From Piper betle (Eukaryota; Streptophyta; Magnoliopsida; Piperales; Piperaceae): a DNA stretch of 64,000 bases. Below are positions 9,427 to 21,218 of this stretch, one piece after another; within the stretch, counting starts at the first letter, position 1; the number at the start of each line of letters is the position of its first letter. The notes under the pieces are model-generated. The model was not told the origin of the DNA, made no database searches, and saw only the letters and a list, made by a program, of their open reading frames with translations. The position numbers and the translations under genes were made by a program. The DNA is taken from contig JAURVB010013270.1 in assembly GCA_033002965.1 (NCBI GenBank), forward strand, positions 124,001 through 188,000, in the 5' to 3' direction.

Positions 9427-11122
9427 GACGTCCTCCAGCCCAGCCTTATTCGCATTGTCTTCTCCTCTTCCTTGCCGGCGTGTCTTCTTCCTTCCTTATG
9501 TATTCTTCCTATCTCCCTCTTCTTAATTTTCTTGCATGCATATTTTAATTTGATAATAAGCTTTATAATCGTAAGGATTAAAGTTTAAAATAAAAAAGAA
9601 AGAAACTAAACAAAAAAATTTAAACTTTAATTCGGCCGACGAGTCCACTATTTCGGCGAGATGGGGAAGCACAGGCAAGCTCGTCGAGAATCGGTGGCGA
9701 GGGTCATTCCGACGTCGGAATATGATCCTACTCTCTTTGTCGATCAGTGTAGGATCGATCTCACCTGTGTGGATGTCGGCATGGCGTGGTAAATGGCTAA
9801 AAATAGTAGCAGCGGCAAAAACAGGGCGACGGCGGTGGGGAAGAAATCCGGCCATCCTGGGTGGCGACAAGTCCCAATATGGCCGGGGAAGGTAGATAGA
9901 TGGTCGAGCGTGACGAGGCAACCACTCAATTAAGGCGGCGACGCTCGCCGGCGGTGGAATCACTGACGCGAGTGCTCCGCTAGGAAGGCGATGCGGGCGT
10001 CGCCGCGACGGGAAGGCGGCTGGAGATGGCCAGGGCGACACAGCAATGGCATGGCAAGTCTGGGCGGCGACTATTGATGGCTGCCGGAAATGATTGCCGG
10101 TGGCGGCGAGAGGCGGCTGCTGTCGGGAATAGGGGATAGCGCCGGGGAAGAAGAAGAAGAAGAAGAAAGGCAATGGCAATTCTGTAAATACTGGTTTACT
10201 AGATACCGACTCGAGTTAAAAATAATACGAACTCGTAATAAATCTTTAAAAATAATTATTTTAATGGGTTATTGGTATAGTTATTAAACTAACTAATTAC
10301 TGTATGAAATTGCTACGAGTAATAAAAATACGGTAATGACAAACGGTCGATAATTAATCGGATAAATTCAAACGATTAAATTAAATAGGAGGGTTATAAG
10401 TAATTAATAAAATATAGATTTTACCTTTACCATATTAAATTTAATATTAGGTAAATAAAATGATTATTTTAATAACGAGTCATTAATGTAGAAAATAGGT
10501 TATTAAACTATAGTCGGGTAGCAATCACTAGCGCCAAACCTAAAGAGAATAATGAAAATAATTAAAGTTCAAAACTTTATAGAGTCGAATAATTTAAACT
10601 AATTGTATTAATAATATTAATGAATAAAAATTATTTTAAATAACCGAAGGAAAATATAATAGTAGCGATTAAAAAAATTATAACCGAAGGAAAATATACT
10701 AATAATAGTAATTAAATATTTGTTTATAAGTTGATAATTGTTTTATTATTTGTTAAGTGTTAATTATTATCTAGATTATTAATGTAAAGTAGGATTTAAA
10801 TGATTATATCACATGAATAGTTTAATATTTAATATTGTTAAAATTTAATAGTGATATATATATTAGTCATTTAGTTGCATGCATTTCTACTTAAATAAAA
10901 TTATACTTATGTATAATTTTATATCCTCGTTCAGATTATGATCATTGGTCGCAACTGCGAGTTTGAAATATCCAGGTCCGTACAATTATTTAAAATGTTG
11001 TATTTTCCCTTGTGGATAACCTAGTCAGCTTGAGCCTAGATTCGACTACCATGCACTGGGTGCAACCGGGGTCAAAGAAATTTACTCAGTTTGACATGGG
11101 CCACGCCCTTCATAATCAAATA

Positions 11123-12165
11123 ATAGACATGATGGACTGACCCATCAGCCAATAAATTGGACTTGGCGGATTGGACTCGCAAGCAAATTACGGACATGGT
11201 GGATTGGACTCACCATCCGATAATGGACATTGCGGATTGGACTTGCCAGCCGGTAATGGACATGATGGATTGACCCATCAGACAATAAATTGGACATGGC
11301 GGATTGGACTCGACAGCCAATTTCGGACATGGTGGATTGGACTCACTAGCCGGTAACGGACAAGGCAGATTGGACTCACTAGCCAGTAATGGACATGATG
11401 GATTGACCCATCAGCCAATAAATTGGACATGGCAGATTGGACTCGCCAGCCAATTTTTGACATGGTGGATTGGACTCACCAGCCGATAACAGACATGGCG
11501 GATTGGACTCACTAGCCGGTAATGGACATGATGAACTGACCCATCAGCTAATAAATTGGACATGGCGGATTGGACTCGCCAGCTAATTACGGACATGGTG
11601 GATTGGACTCATCGGCCGATAACGGACATGGCGGATTGGACTCGCCTGCCGGTAATGAACATGATGGATTGACCCATCATCCAATAAATTGGACATGGCG
11701 GATTGGACTCGCCAGCCAATTTCGGACATGGTAGATTAGACTCACCAGCCAATAACGGACATGGCGGATTGGACTCGCCAGCTAATTACGAACATGGTGG
11801 ATTGGACTCACCAGCCGATAACGAACATGACTAATTGGACTCGCCAGCCGGTAATGGACATGATGGACTTACCCATTAACCAATAAATTGGACATGGTGG
11901 ATTGGACTCGCTAGCAAATTTCGGACATGGTGGACTGACCCATCAGGCAATAGAAGGACATGGTGGATTGACGCATCAGCCAACTAATGGGCATGGTGGA
12001 TTGGACTCACCAGCCGATAACGGACATGGCGAATTGGACTTGCCAGCCGATAACGTACATGATGGACTGACCCATCACCTAATAGATGGACATGGTGGAC
12101 TGACCAATCAGCCAACTAATGGACATGGTGGACTGAACCAACATCTAATAAATGGACATGTTGGA
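11123..12165 (+). repeat. 33-bp minisatellite organised as 133-bp tetramers, B 5' LTR
   Basis: Monomers of 33, 33, 33 and 34 bp form a 133-bp higher-order unit repeated about eight times. Monomer types carry GGCG-gattggact-CGCC, GGTG-gattggact-CACC and GATGG-actgac-CCATC. The linker between hairpins reads roughly AGCCAATTACGGACAT. Repeated 61-residue open frames spaced 133 bp apart on both strands are artefacts of the periodicity. Confidence 0.9.
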
Positions 12166-12351
12166 ATGGTCACAAGTGCCAATATTATAGATAATGATAG
12201 GGAGTTTATGGACTTGCTTTATTTAATTATAAGGCTTAGTGGTTAATCACTAAAGTCGAATTGCCTCCGCAGGTTAGCAGCTGGAACTAAAGAGTAAGAG
12301 ACGACAAGGTGGTCCTTCTACCAACGTAGGTGGTGAACGGATAATAAGTAG

Positions 12352-12888
12352 TGTGAGATCCCTCAACTTAGTCCCACATCTAATACCTATTGGGAGAAGA
12401 TCATGTTTATAAGTGGGAATGGACTATAGATCTTTAAACTTCCAGGGTACCCATTTTAAAGAAATGACTTACCCATTACGTTGCACTTTGGGCTGGGTCG
12501 TTACAAATGGTATCAGAGCCGACCTGGTTCTATGTTAGATGGTGGGATGGACTAGGGACGTTGGCTAGGCTGCCGGTCACGGGCCAAAAAGGTCGTGGGC
12601 TGGGGTTAGCAACGGGCCAAGACTAGAAACGTTGGCTAGGCTGCCAGTCACGGGCCAGAAAGGACATGGGCTGGGGCTAGCAACGGGCCAAGAATAGGCA
12701 TTTTGGGGACAAAATTTCCTAACGTGGGTGGATTGTGAGATCCCTCAACTTAGTCCGACATCTAATACCTACTGGGAGAAGATCTTGTTTATAAGTGGGA
12801 ATGGACTATGGATCTTTAAACTTCCAGGGTACCCATTTTAAAGAAATGACTTAGCCCATTATGTTGCACTTTGGGCTGGGTCGTTACA
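12352..12888 (+). mobile_element. TRIM with two LTRs, TSD AGTAG
   Basis: LTR 12352-12505, long internal domain 12506-12733 (228 bp, with PBS AATGGTATCAGAGC and a GTGGGTGGAT tract), LTR 12734-12888. The TSD AGTAG lies at 12347-12351 and 12889-12893. The B 3' LTR has no insertion at the matching site (about 20680). LTR subtype GGGTACCC. Non-coding. Confidence 0.92.
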
Positions 12889-13162
12889 AGTAGACTTCTC
12901 TTTTACTTTTCTTGTGTTATAAATGTGGCTATGGGAAACGGTCTAAGACTGTGGGATAATTACTTCATGCATTGTCATTTGAAAATAAGTTATTTTTGAG
13001 TTAGAAATGCTAGACTTATTTGCTTTCTTAGTATTCATGTATCCTTTTAAGTAACACCCGGTCCGGTTAAGACTGGTTGTTATGGGGTTGGTTTTGTTAA
13101 ATTTTTTAGTAACACCTGGCCAGCAAGGCCCACAATATCGTGAAAAATGGCGGGTCGTTACA

Positions 13163-13470
13163 GGTGGTATCAGAGCAACTTGGTTTCATGTTAGATGATG
13201 GGCTCGACTGGAGACGTTGCTAGGCTGCCGGTCACGGGCCAGAAAGGTCGTGGGCTGGGGCTACCAATGGGCCAAGTATAGGCATTTCGGGGAAGAAATT
13301 TCCTAAGGTGGGTGGATTGTGAGATCTCTCAACTTAGTCCCACATCCAATACCTACTGGGAGAAGATCCTATTTATAAGTGAGAATGGACTATATATCTT
13401 TAACTTGGGTTAACCATTTTAAAGAAATGACTTAGGCCCATTACGTTGCACTTTGGGCTGGGTCGTTGCA
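13163..13470 (+). mobile_element. TRIM internal-plus-LTR module spliced at the B primer site
   Basis: Directly after the B LTR a primer site (TGGTATCAGAGC, 13165-13176) is followed by TRIM internal sequence and a single TRIM LTR (13318-13470, GGTTAACC subtype). A second primer site (13473-13484) then starts the true B leader. There is no separate TSD. The order B-LTR / TRIM-internal / TRIM-LTR / B-internal suggests template switching or recombination at the shared primer site rather than ordinary insertion. Confidence 0.8.
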
Positions 13471-13653
13471 GGTGGTATCAGAGCACCGTTTGCCACAAGC
13501 TCAAATTTTATGACTCAAGTACCTTGTTGAAAAGTCCAATAATTATCTTTTTCCATTGTGTTGTGTTATTAATTGGCAAATTCATTCGCTAATAGACATA
13601 AGTCAAAACTGAAACGAGAACTTATAATGAACCATGACGGTTCAATGTTTCAG

Positions 13654-16308
13654 ATGGCAGGCACTCGTAGACAGCCAAGCCAATTTGCACAGTCTAATTC
13701 GAACACAGAGAATGTGTTGCCCTAGATCCTGACGGCCATATAGAGACTAGCGCAGGCTTCAAAAAATAAAAATTCTGTGGTTCAGAATATTGTTCAGCGG
13801 TTAGCAGGAGTGGTAGTGGGGAATGGAGCCTCAAACTCAGCAGCGGGTCCCAGAATCACCCCAGATGGTGGTCAGGGAAGTGCCCATGGGCGGGCAGGGT
13901 TAGCTGACCCGGGCGAGCGAGGGGAGCGTCCAAACCCACTGCCACCGGTAGTCCAACAAGTGGTGCCGCCAGCAGGTGATAATAGTGACCACTACACTAT
14001 GGAAAAATTTAGAAAGAATAGAGCTGAATTGACATTACCGAAAAAACATTTAGAGCTCTGTCTATGCCCTACCGCCATCAAGTGAGATTGGCAACATGCA
14101 TGCTTCAAGGGGAAGCATTTTACTGGTGGAAATCCATGGAGAAAACCACTTTCCATTGACGTGAGATTTCCTCCATCGCGTGGGTGTAATTTGTGGCAGC
14201 TTTCAATGGACAATATTTTCCAGAGCCTGTTGTCCAGAAGAAAGCACTGGCGTTTGCCAATTTTGTTCAGGGGAGGATTCAGTCCGGGAATATGTGTATT
14301 CCCAGACGAACTTCCATTGTTACCTCCTAAGTGGGCAGTGGAGTTTGCCATTGACCTAGCACCTGGAGTGACACCAATTTCTAAAGCACTAGTCTTGACA
14401 CTGCCAAATGGTAATGATGGATTCGTAGTCTTGAGCGATGCGTCATTGTTGGGTTTAGGATGCATCCTTATGCAAGAAGGTAAGGTGGTGGCCTATGCCT
14501 CTCGTCAATTGAAGATTCATGAGCAAAATTATGCAACCCATGACTTGGAACTGGCAGCAGTGGTTTTTGCCCTGAAGATTTGGAGACACTTCTTGTGTGG
14601 AGCCCAGTTCGAAGTCTTCACTGACCACTAGAGTTTGAAGTATATCTTCACCCAGAATGACCTTAACCTTTGACAGAGGCAGTGGATAGAATATTTGAAG
14701 GACTACGACGACCAAATCTTATACCATCCAGGGAAAGCGAATGTGGTAGCCGACGCGTTGAGTCGGAAGGGAAAAGTGGACAAAAGTCAGCAGCTAACTA
14801 GACTTTGGGCCATGTCAGCAGAAGTGGTAGCTATCAAACTGGTGGAGCAACTAACAGGCTTACTGGCAAATTTGGTTGTTTCCAATGATTTAGTTGATCA
14901 TGTTAAGCTGGCACAAATGTGTGATGAGGAGCTGAATAAAATGTTGGACAAGATTCCTGACATTATAGCTGATTCAAATAGTGTGATCAGATTTAGAGGA
15001 AGGTTGTGTGTACCTAAGGATAATGCACTAAGGCAGGATATTTTGGAGGAGGCTCATCGCTCAAAGTTCTCGATACACCCTGGAGTTACTAAAATGTATC
15101 AGGATTTAAAGCGAACCTACTGGTGGATTGGGATGAAGAGGGTTGTTGTGAATTTTGTCTTTAAGTGTCAGACTTGCCAACAGATCAAAGTTCAACATCA
15201 ACTACCTGGAGGACTATTACAACTTTTAGAAATAGCATCATCGAAATGGGAGTGTGTCACATGCGATTTTATTTCAAAGCTCCCAAGAACTCAAAAGAAG
15301 CATGACTCCGTATGGGTAGTGGTGGACCGACTAACTAAGGTAGCTCACTTCATCCCCATGAAATCAATGAGGACGACGGAATACCTGACAGAATTATAGG
15401 TTGACAATATTGTCAAATTGCATGGGATTCCAAAGGAGATAGTCTCCAACCGCGATCCCCTATTCACCTCACATTTCTGGGAAGCTTTCCAAAAACCCAT
15501 GGGAACTCAAATTAAGTTGAGTACAGCATATCATCCCCAAACTGATGGTCAGAGTAAGAGGACTATTCAAACTTTGGAAGATTTGTTAAGAGCTTGCATT
15601 CTTGACTGAGGGGGTGACTGGGAGAAACACTTCGCCTTGGCTGAATTCACCTACAATAACTCTTACCAAGCCAGTATAGGGATGACACCATTTGAAGCCT
15701 TATATGGTAGGCCCTGTAGATCTCCATCGTGTTGGCTGGAGTCTACCGAAGCAGTTATAGTCGGGCCAGAGGTGGTGAGGGAAGTAACTGAAAAGGTGAA
15801 ACTCATTCAGCAAAGACTTAAGGCAGCTCAGGATCGACAAAAGAGTTATGCTGATACTCGAAGGAAGGACATAGAGTTCCAAGTTGGGGAGTTTGTGTAC
15901 CTAAAGACATCACCCACGAAGGGGGTGATCAGATTTAAAATATCAGGGAAGTTGAAGCCAAGATTCATAGGACCGTTTCCAATCCTAGATCGAGTTGGGA
16001 ATTGTGCATATAGATTAGCATTGCCACCAAGCCCAGCTGGAGTACACAATGTTTTCCATGTGTCAATGCTAAAGAAGTATGTACGGGATGAGGATCATAT
16101 CATCACAAATTTTGAAGACTTAGAGCTACAATCAAATTTAACCTACGAGGAAAAGCCGATCCGCATCCTGGCAAGAGAAATAAAGACACTCAAGAACAAG
16201 GAAATTCCTTTGGTAAAAGTATTGTGGAAAAATCAGGGGTCAGAAGAAGCTACATGGGAGACTGAACAAGAAATGGCAAGGAAATACCCTAGCCTATTTG
16301 TCGCATAG
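13654..16308 (+). pseudogene. Element B gag-pol remnant (Gag N-term, RNase H, integrase, chromodomain)
   Basis: It starts MAGTRRQPSQ like element A's Gag. A frameshift lies in the capsid region near 14030. At about 14280 the frame jumps from early Gag to the segment just before RT ([16 protein letters not shown]). At about 14390 it jumps over the whole RT to TLPNGNDGF, so the zinc knuckle, protease DSG and RT YVDD-like motif are gone. Next come RNase H ([27 protein letters not shown]), the integrase zinc finger (H-H-CQTC near 15040-15180), the catalytic core with a conserved YHPQTDGQS, and a C-terminal chromodomain-like segment ending KYPSLFVA. One frame from 14290 to 16308 is interrupted by four nonsense codons (near 14629, 14671, 15397, 15607). 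It is non-functional. Confidence 0.9.
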
Positions 16309-18284
16309 GAGTTTTATAATTGTAGTGGCATGAACCGATCCCAAAGAAATAAATAAAGTTAATCATAATTGTTCTGTTGCTTGTTATGATATTTCGGGAA
16401 CGAATATATTTCCAAGTTGGGGGAGATTGTAAAGACCGTGGAAAATTTTTTTTTTAATATATTCGACTCGGGCAGGGAAGGATCGAACGTTAGAGAATTA
16501 ATATTAATTATATTATATTCTCTACCCGGTTAAGTCTACCCGGTTAAATATTTTATTCTTTACCCGGTTACCCGGTTAAAGGAATAAAATACGGGTGTTG
16601 GTGTGTTTCCACAAACCCTAGCCGTCATTTCATTTTATAAAGGACGTCCTCCACCCTAGCCTTCATTCACATTCTCTTCTCCTCTTCCTTGCCGGCGTGT
16701 TTTCTTCCTTGCTTAGGTAATCTTCCTATCTCCCTCTTCTTAATTTTCTTGCATGCATATTTTAATTTGATAATAAGCTTTATAATCGTGAGGATTAAAG
16801 TTTAAAATCAACAAGAAAGAAACTAAACAAAAAAATTAAACTTTAATTCGGCCGACGAGTCCCTTGTTTTGGCGAGATGGGGAAGCACAGGCAAGGTCGT
16901 CGGGAATCGGTGGCGAGGGTCGTTCCGACGTCGGAATATGATCCTACTCTCTTCGTCGATCAGTTTAGGGTCGATCTCACTGTGTGTGGATGTCGGCCTG
17001 GGGTGGTAAATGGCCAAAAACAGTAGCGGCGGCAAAAACAGGGGCAACGGCAGTGGGGGAAGAAATCCGGCCGTCCAGGGTGGTGGCAGGTCCCAATATG
17101 GCCGGGGAAGGTAGATAGGTGGTCGAGGTGACGAGGTGACCACCAATTGAGGCGGCGACGCTCGCCGGCAGTGGAATTGCCGACGCGAGTGCGCCGCTAG
17201 GAAGGCGATGAGGGCGTCGCTGCGGCTGGAAGGCGGTCGGGGCGACACCGCAATGGCATGGCAAGTCTGGGCGGCGACTATTGACGGCTGCCGAGACGAG
17301 CGGTGGCGAGAGGTGGCTGCTGTCGGGAACAGGGGATGGCGCCGGAGGAAGAAGAAGAAGGGTGGTGGCAATTCTGTAAATACTAGTTGACTCGATACCG
17401 ACTCGAGTTAAAAATAATACGAACTCGTAATAAATCTTTAAAAATAATTATTTTAATGGGTTATGGGTAAAGTTATTAAACTAACTAATTACTGTATGAA
17501 ATCGCTACGAGTAATAAAAATACGGTAATGATAAACAGTCGATAATTAATAAAATATAGATTTTACCTTTACCATATTAAATTTAATATTAGGTAAATAA
17601 AATGATTATTTTAATAACGAGTCATTAATGTAGAAAATGGGTTATTAAACTATAGTCGGGTAGCAATCACTAGCGCCGAACCTAAAGAGAATAATGAAAA
17701 TAATTAAAGTTCAAAACTTTATAGAGTTGAATAATTTAAAATAATGGTATTAATAATATTTATGAATACAAATTATTTTAAATAATTTAAGTGAACAACT
17801 TAATTAATTAAATTGCTGTAAATAATAGTAGCGATTAAAAAAATTATAACCGAAGGAAAATATACTAATAATAGTAATTAAATATTTGTGTATAAGTTGA
17901 TAATTGTTTTATTATTTGTTAAGTGTTAATTATTATCTAGATTATTAATGTAAAGTAGGATTTAAATGATTATAGCACATGAATAGTTTAATATTTAATA
18001 TTGTTAAAATTTAATAGTGATATATATATTAGTCATTTAGTTGCATGCATTTCTACTTGAATAAAATTATACTTATGTATAATTTTATGTCCTCGTTCAG
18101 ATTAGGATCATTGGTCGCAGCTGCAAGTTTGAAATATCGAGGTCCGTATAATTATTTAAAATGTTGTATTTTCCCTTGTGGATAACCTGGTCAGCCTGAG
18201 CCCAGATTTGACCACCATGCACCGAGTGCAACCGGGGTTAAGGAATTGACTCAGTTTGACACGGGCTATGCCCTTCATAGTCAA

Positions 18285-18939
18285 ATAATGGACATGATGG
18301 ACTGACCCATCAGCCAATAAATTGGACATGGCGGATTGGGCTCGCCAGCCAATTACGGACATGGTAGATTGGACTCACCAGCCGATAATGGACATGGCGG
18401 ATTGGACTCGCCAGCCGGTAATGGACATGATGGATTGACCCATCAGCCAATAAATTGGACATGGCAGATTGGACTCGCTCAGCCAATTTTGGACATGGTG
18501 GATTGTACTCACCAGCCAGTAACGGACATGGCGGATTGGACTCGCCAGCCGGTAATGGACATGATGGACTGACCCATCATCCAATAAATTGGACATGGCG
18601 GATTGCACTCGCCAGCCAATTACGGACATGGTGGATTGGACTCTCTAGCCGATAACGGACATGACAGATTGGACTTGCTAGCCGGTAATGGACATGATGG
18701 ATTGACCCATCAGCTAATAAATTGGACATGGCAGATTGGACTCGCCAGCCAATTTCGGACATGGTGGATTGGACTCACCTGCTGATAACGGACATGGCGG
18801 ATTGGACTCGCCAGCCGGTAATGGACATGATGGACTGACCCATCAGCCAATAAATTGGACATGGCGGATTGGACTCGCCAGCCAATTACGGACATGGTGG
18901 ATTGGACTCACCAGCCGATAACGGACATGGCAGATTGGA
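18285..18939 (+). repeat. 33/133-bp minisatellite, B 3' LTR, first part
   Basis: About five 133-bp tetramers with the same monomer types as 11123-12165. The array is interrupted at 18939 by a TRIM and resumes at 20171. Confidence 0.9.
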
Positions 18940-20170
18940 TGTGAGATCCCTCAACTTAGTCCCACATCTAATACCTACTGGGAGAAGATCCTGTTTATAA
19001 GTGGGAATGGACTATAGATCTTTAACTTCCGGGGTACCCATTTTAAAGAAATGACTTAGCACATTACGTTGCACTTTGGGCTGGGTCGTTACAAATGGTA
19101 TCAGAGCCGACTTGGTTCTGTGTTAGATGGTGGGCTGGACTAGAAACGTTGGCTAGGTTGCTGGTCACAGGCCAAAAGGTCGTGGGCCGGAGCTAGCACG
19201 GCCTAAATATAGGCATTCCGGGACGAAATTTCCTAAGGCGGGTGGATTGTGAGATTCCCTCAACCTAGTCCCACATCTAATAACCTACTGGGAGAAGATC
19301 TTGTTTATAAGTGGGAAGGGACTATAGATCTTTGACTTTCGGGGTACCCATTTTAAAGAGATGACTTAGCCCATTATCGTTGCACTTTGGGCTGGGTCGT
19401 TACAAATGGTATCAGAGCCGACCTGGTTCCGTGTTAGATGGTGGGATGGACTAGGGACGTTGGCTAGACTGCCGGTCACGGGCCAAAAAGGTCGTGGGCT
19501 GGGGTTAGCAACAGGCCAAGACTAGAAACGTTGGCTAGGCTGCCGGTCACGGAGCCAAAAAGGACATGGGCTGGGGCTAGCAACGGGCCAATAATAGGCA
19601 TTTCGGGGACGAAATTTCCTAAGGTGGGTGGATTGTGAGATCCCTCAACTTAGTTCCACATATAATACCTACTGGGAGAAGATCCTGTTTATAAGTGGGA
19701 ATGGACTATAGATATTTAACTTTCGGGGTGCCCATTTTAAAGAAATGACTTAGCCTATTACGTTGCACTTTGGGCTGGGTCGTTACAAATGGTATCAGAG
19801 CCGACCTGGTTCCGTGTTAGATGGTGGGATGGACTAGGGACGTTGGCTAGGCTGCCGGTCACGGGCCAAAAAAGGTTTCAGGCTGGGGATAGCAACGGGC
19901 CAAGACTAGAAACGTTGGCTAGGCTACCGGTCACGGGCCAGAAAGGACGTGGGCTGGGGCTAGCAATGGGCCAAGAATAGGCATTTCGGGGACGAAATTT
20001 TCTAAGGTGGGTGGATTGTGAGATCCCTCAACTTAGTCCCACATCTAATACCTACTGGGAGAAGATCCTGTTTATAAGTGGGAATGGACTATAGATCTTT
20101 AACTTCCGGGGTACCCATTTTAAAGAAATGACTTAGCCCATTACGTTGCACTTTGGGCTGGGTCGTTACA
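18940..20170 (+). mobile_element. TRIM with four LTRs, TSD TTGGA
   Basis: LTRs at 18940-19093, 19248-19404, 19634-19787 and 20017-20170. Internal domains are 19094-19247 (short, 154 bp), 19405-19633 (long, 229 bp) and 19788-20016 (long, 229 bp). Each starts AATGGTATCAGAGC and ends in GGTGGGTGGAT or a close variant. A single TSD TTGGA (18935-18939, 20171-20175) bounds the entire array. The short-then-long order also occurs in the three-LTR copy at 2514. Non-coding. Confidence 0.93.
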
Positions 20171-20505
20171 TTGGACTCACCAGCCGGTAATGGACATGAT
20201 GGACTGACCCATCACCCAATAAATTGGACATGGCGGATTGGACTCTCTAGCCAATTTCAGACATGGTGGACTAATCCATCAGCCAATAGATGGACATGGT
20301 GGATTTACCCATCAGCTAACTAATGGGCATGGTCGATTGGACTCACTAGCTGATAACGGACATGACGGATTAGACTCGCCAGCCGATAACATAAATGATG
20401 GACTGACCCATCACCCAATAGATGGACATGGTGGACTGATCCATCAGCCAACTATTGGACATGGTGGACTGAACCATCAGCTAATAAATGGACATGTTGG
20501 AATGG
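20171..20505 (+). repeat. 33-bp minisatellite, B 3' LTR, second part
   Basis: Continuation of 18285-18939 beyond the TRIM. The monomers degrade towards the 3' side, as at 11900-12165 in the 5' LTR. Confidence 0.85.
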
Positions 20506-21218
20506 TCGCAAGTGCCAATATTATAGATATTGATAGGGAGTTTATGGACTTGTTTTATTTAATTATTCGGCTTAGTGGTTAATCACTAACGCGGTATTGC
20601 CTCCGCAAGTTAGCAGCTGGAACTAAAGACTGAGACGATAGGGTGGTTCTTCTACCAATGCAGGTGGTGAACGGATAATATGCGGACATCTCTTTTTACT
20701 TTTCTTGTGTTATAAATGTGGCTATGGGAAACGGTCCAAGACTGTGGGATAATTACTTCATGCATTGTCATTTGAAAATAAGTTCTTTTGAGTTAGAAAT
20801 GGTAGACTTATTTGCTTTTATATTATTCATGTAACTTTTTAAGTAACACCCGGTCCGGTTAGGACTGGTTGTTATAGGGTTGGTTTTGTTAATTTTTTAG
20901 TAACACCTGGCCAGCAAGGCCCACAATATCGTGAAAATGGTGGGTCGTTACATAGGACGTGTTATTTATTAATTCTGGATGGGTTTATAGGTTTAGAGCT
21001 TGTTATTCGAGTTAGAACTCGATTATTTCATTTTATGGTATTTTACTGTATAATATTTTATTTTTGGAATGTATTTCGTAATATTGACTTAGAGTTAGGA
21101 GTGGGTCAAGTTTTATTACAAAAATACCCTGACCACATTCTATTTTCCGTCGACCCACTTCTTCTTCTTCCTCGACTTTGTTTGTCTCATCCCATTCTTC
21201 ACTTTTGTTTGCCACACT

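Larger units (their letters stand above)
9222..13162 (+). repeat. 5' LTR of element B
   Basis: The TATA box TATAAAG is only ~200 bp from the LTR start. Next come a GC-rich segment (9650-10180), an AT-rich stretch of about 0.7 kb (10190-10900) with no recognisable features, the 33-bp minisatellite (11123-12165), and a terminal part with two related modules (GTAACACCCGGTCC and GTAACACCTGGCC). The open frame at 9523-10179 (minus strand) is a shadow in the GC-rich segment. A TRIM sits at 12352-12888. Confidence 0.9.
9222..20952 (+). mobile_element. Element B: deleted Tekay-like Ty3/gypsy retrotransposon, TSD TAGGA
   Basis: The LTRs are 9222-13162 and 16428-20952, both beginning TGTAAAGACCGTGG and ending GGGTCGTTACA. 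TAGGA is duplicated at 9217-9221 and 20953-20957. The internal region (13163-16427) keeps the primer site, gag start, RNase H, integrase and chromodomain end, but has lost most of RT, the protease and the zinc knuckle. The unusually long LTRs (3.9 and 4.5 kb) result from 33-bp minisatellites plus nested TRIMs. The copy is non-autonomous and multiply mutated. Confidence 0.93.
16428..20952 (+). repeat. 3' LTR of element B
   Basis: It follows a purine-rich AAGTTGGGGGAGAT tract and begins TGTAAAGACCGTGG. It is collinear with the 5' LTR apart from small indels, including a longer ACCCGGTTA-rich run near 16520-16580 and missing segments near 17550. It contains a four-LTR TRIM inserted inside its minisatellite. 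A GC-rich part (16850-17380) and an AT-rich part (17390-18100) hold no genes. Confidence 0.9.
8948..21218 (+). mobile_element. 3' LTR fragment of D1 (split by element B)
   Basis: The sequence at 8948-9221 and 20958-21218 matches the first ~450 bp of the D2 LTR (22073-22520), beginning TGTAAAACTCGTGAC versus TGTCAAACCCGTGAC in D2. Element B with TSD TAGGA sits between the halves. The LTR stops at 21218, where TGTAACACCCC of another repeat begins, so the rest is lost or lies elsewhere. Confidence 0.65.

Noticed and set aside
9523..10179. 218-residue minus-strand open frame
   Set aside because: It lies in the GC-rich part of the B 5' LTR. The equivalent in the 3' LTR (16823-17371) differs in length and frame, and there are no recognisable motifs.
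11123..12165. CRISPR array
   Set aside because: Regular spacing, but the whole 33-bp unit repeats without unique spacers. The context is a plant LTR retrotransposon and no cas genes exist.
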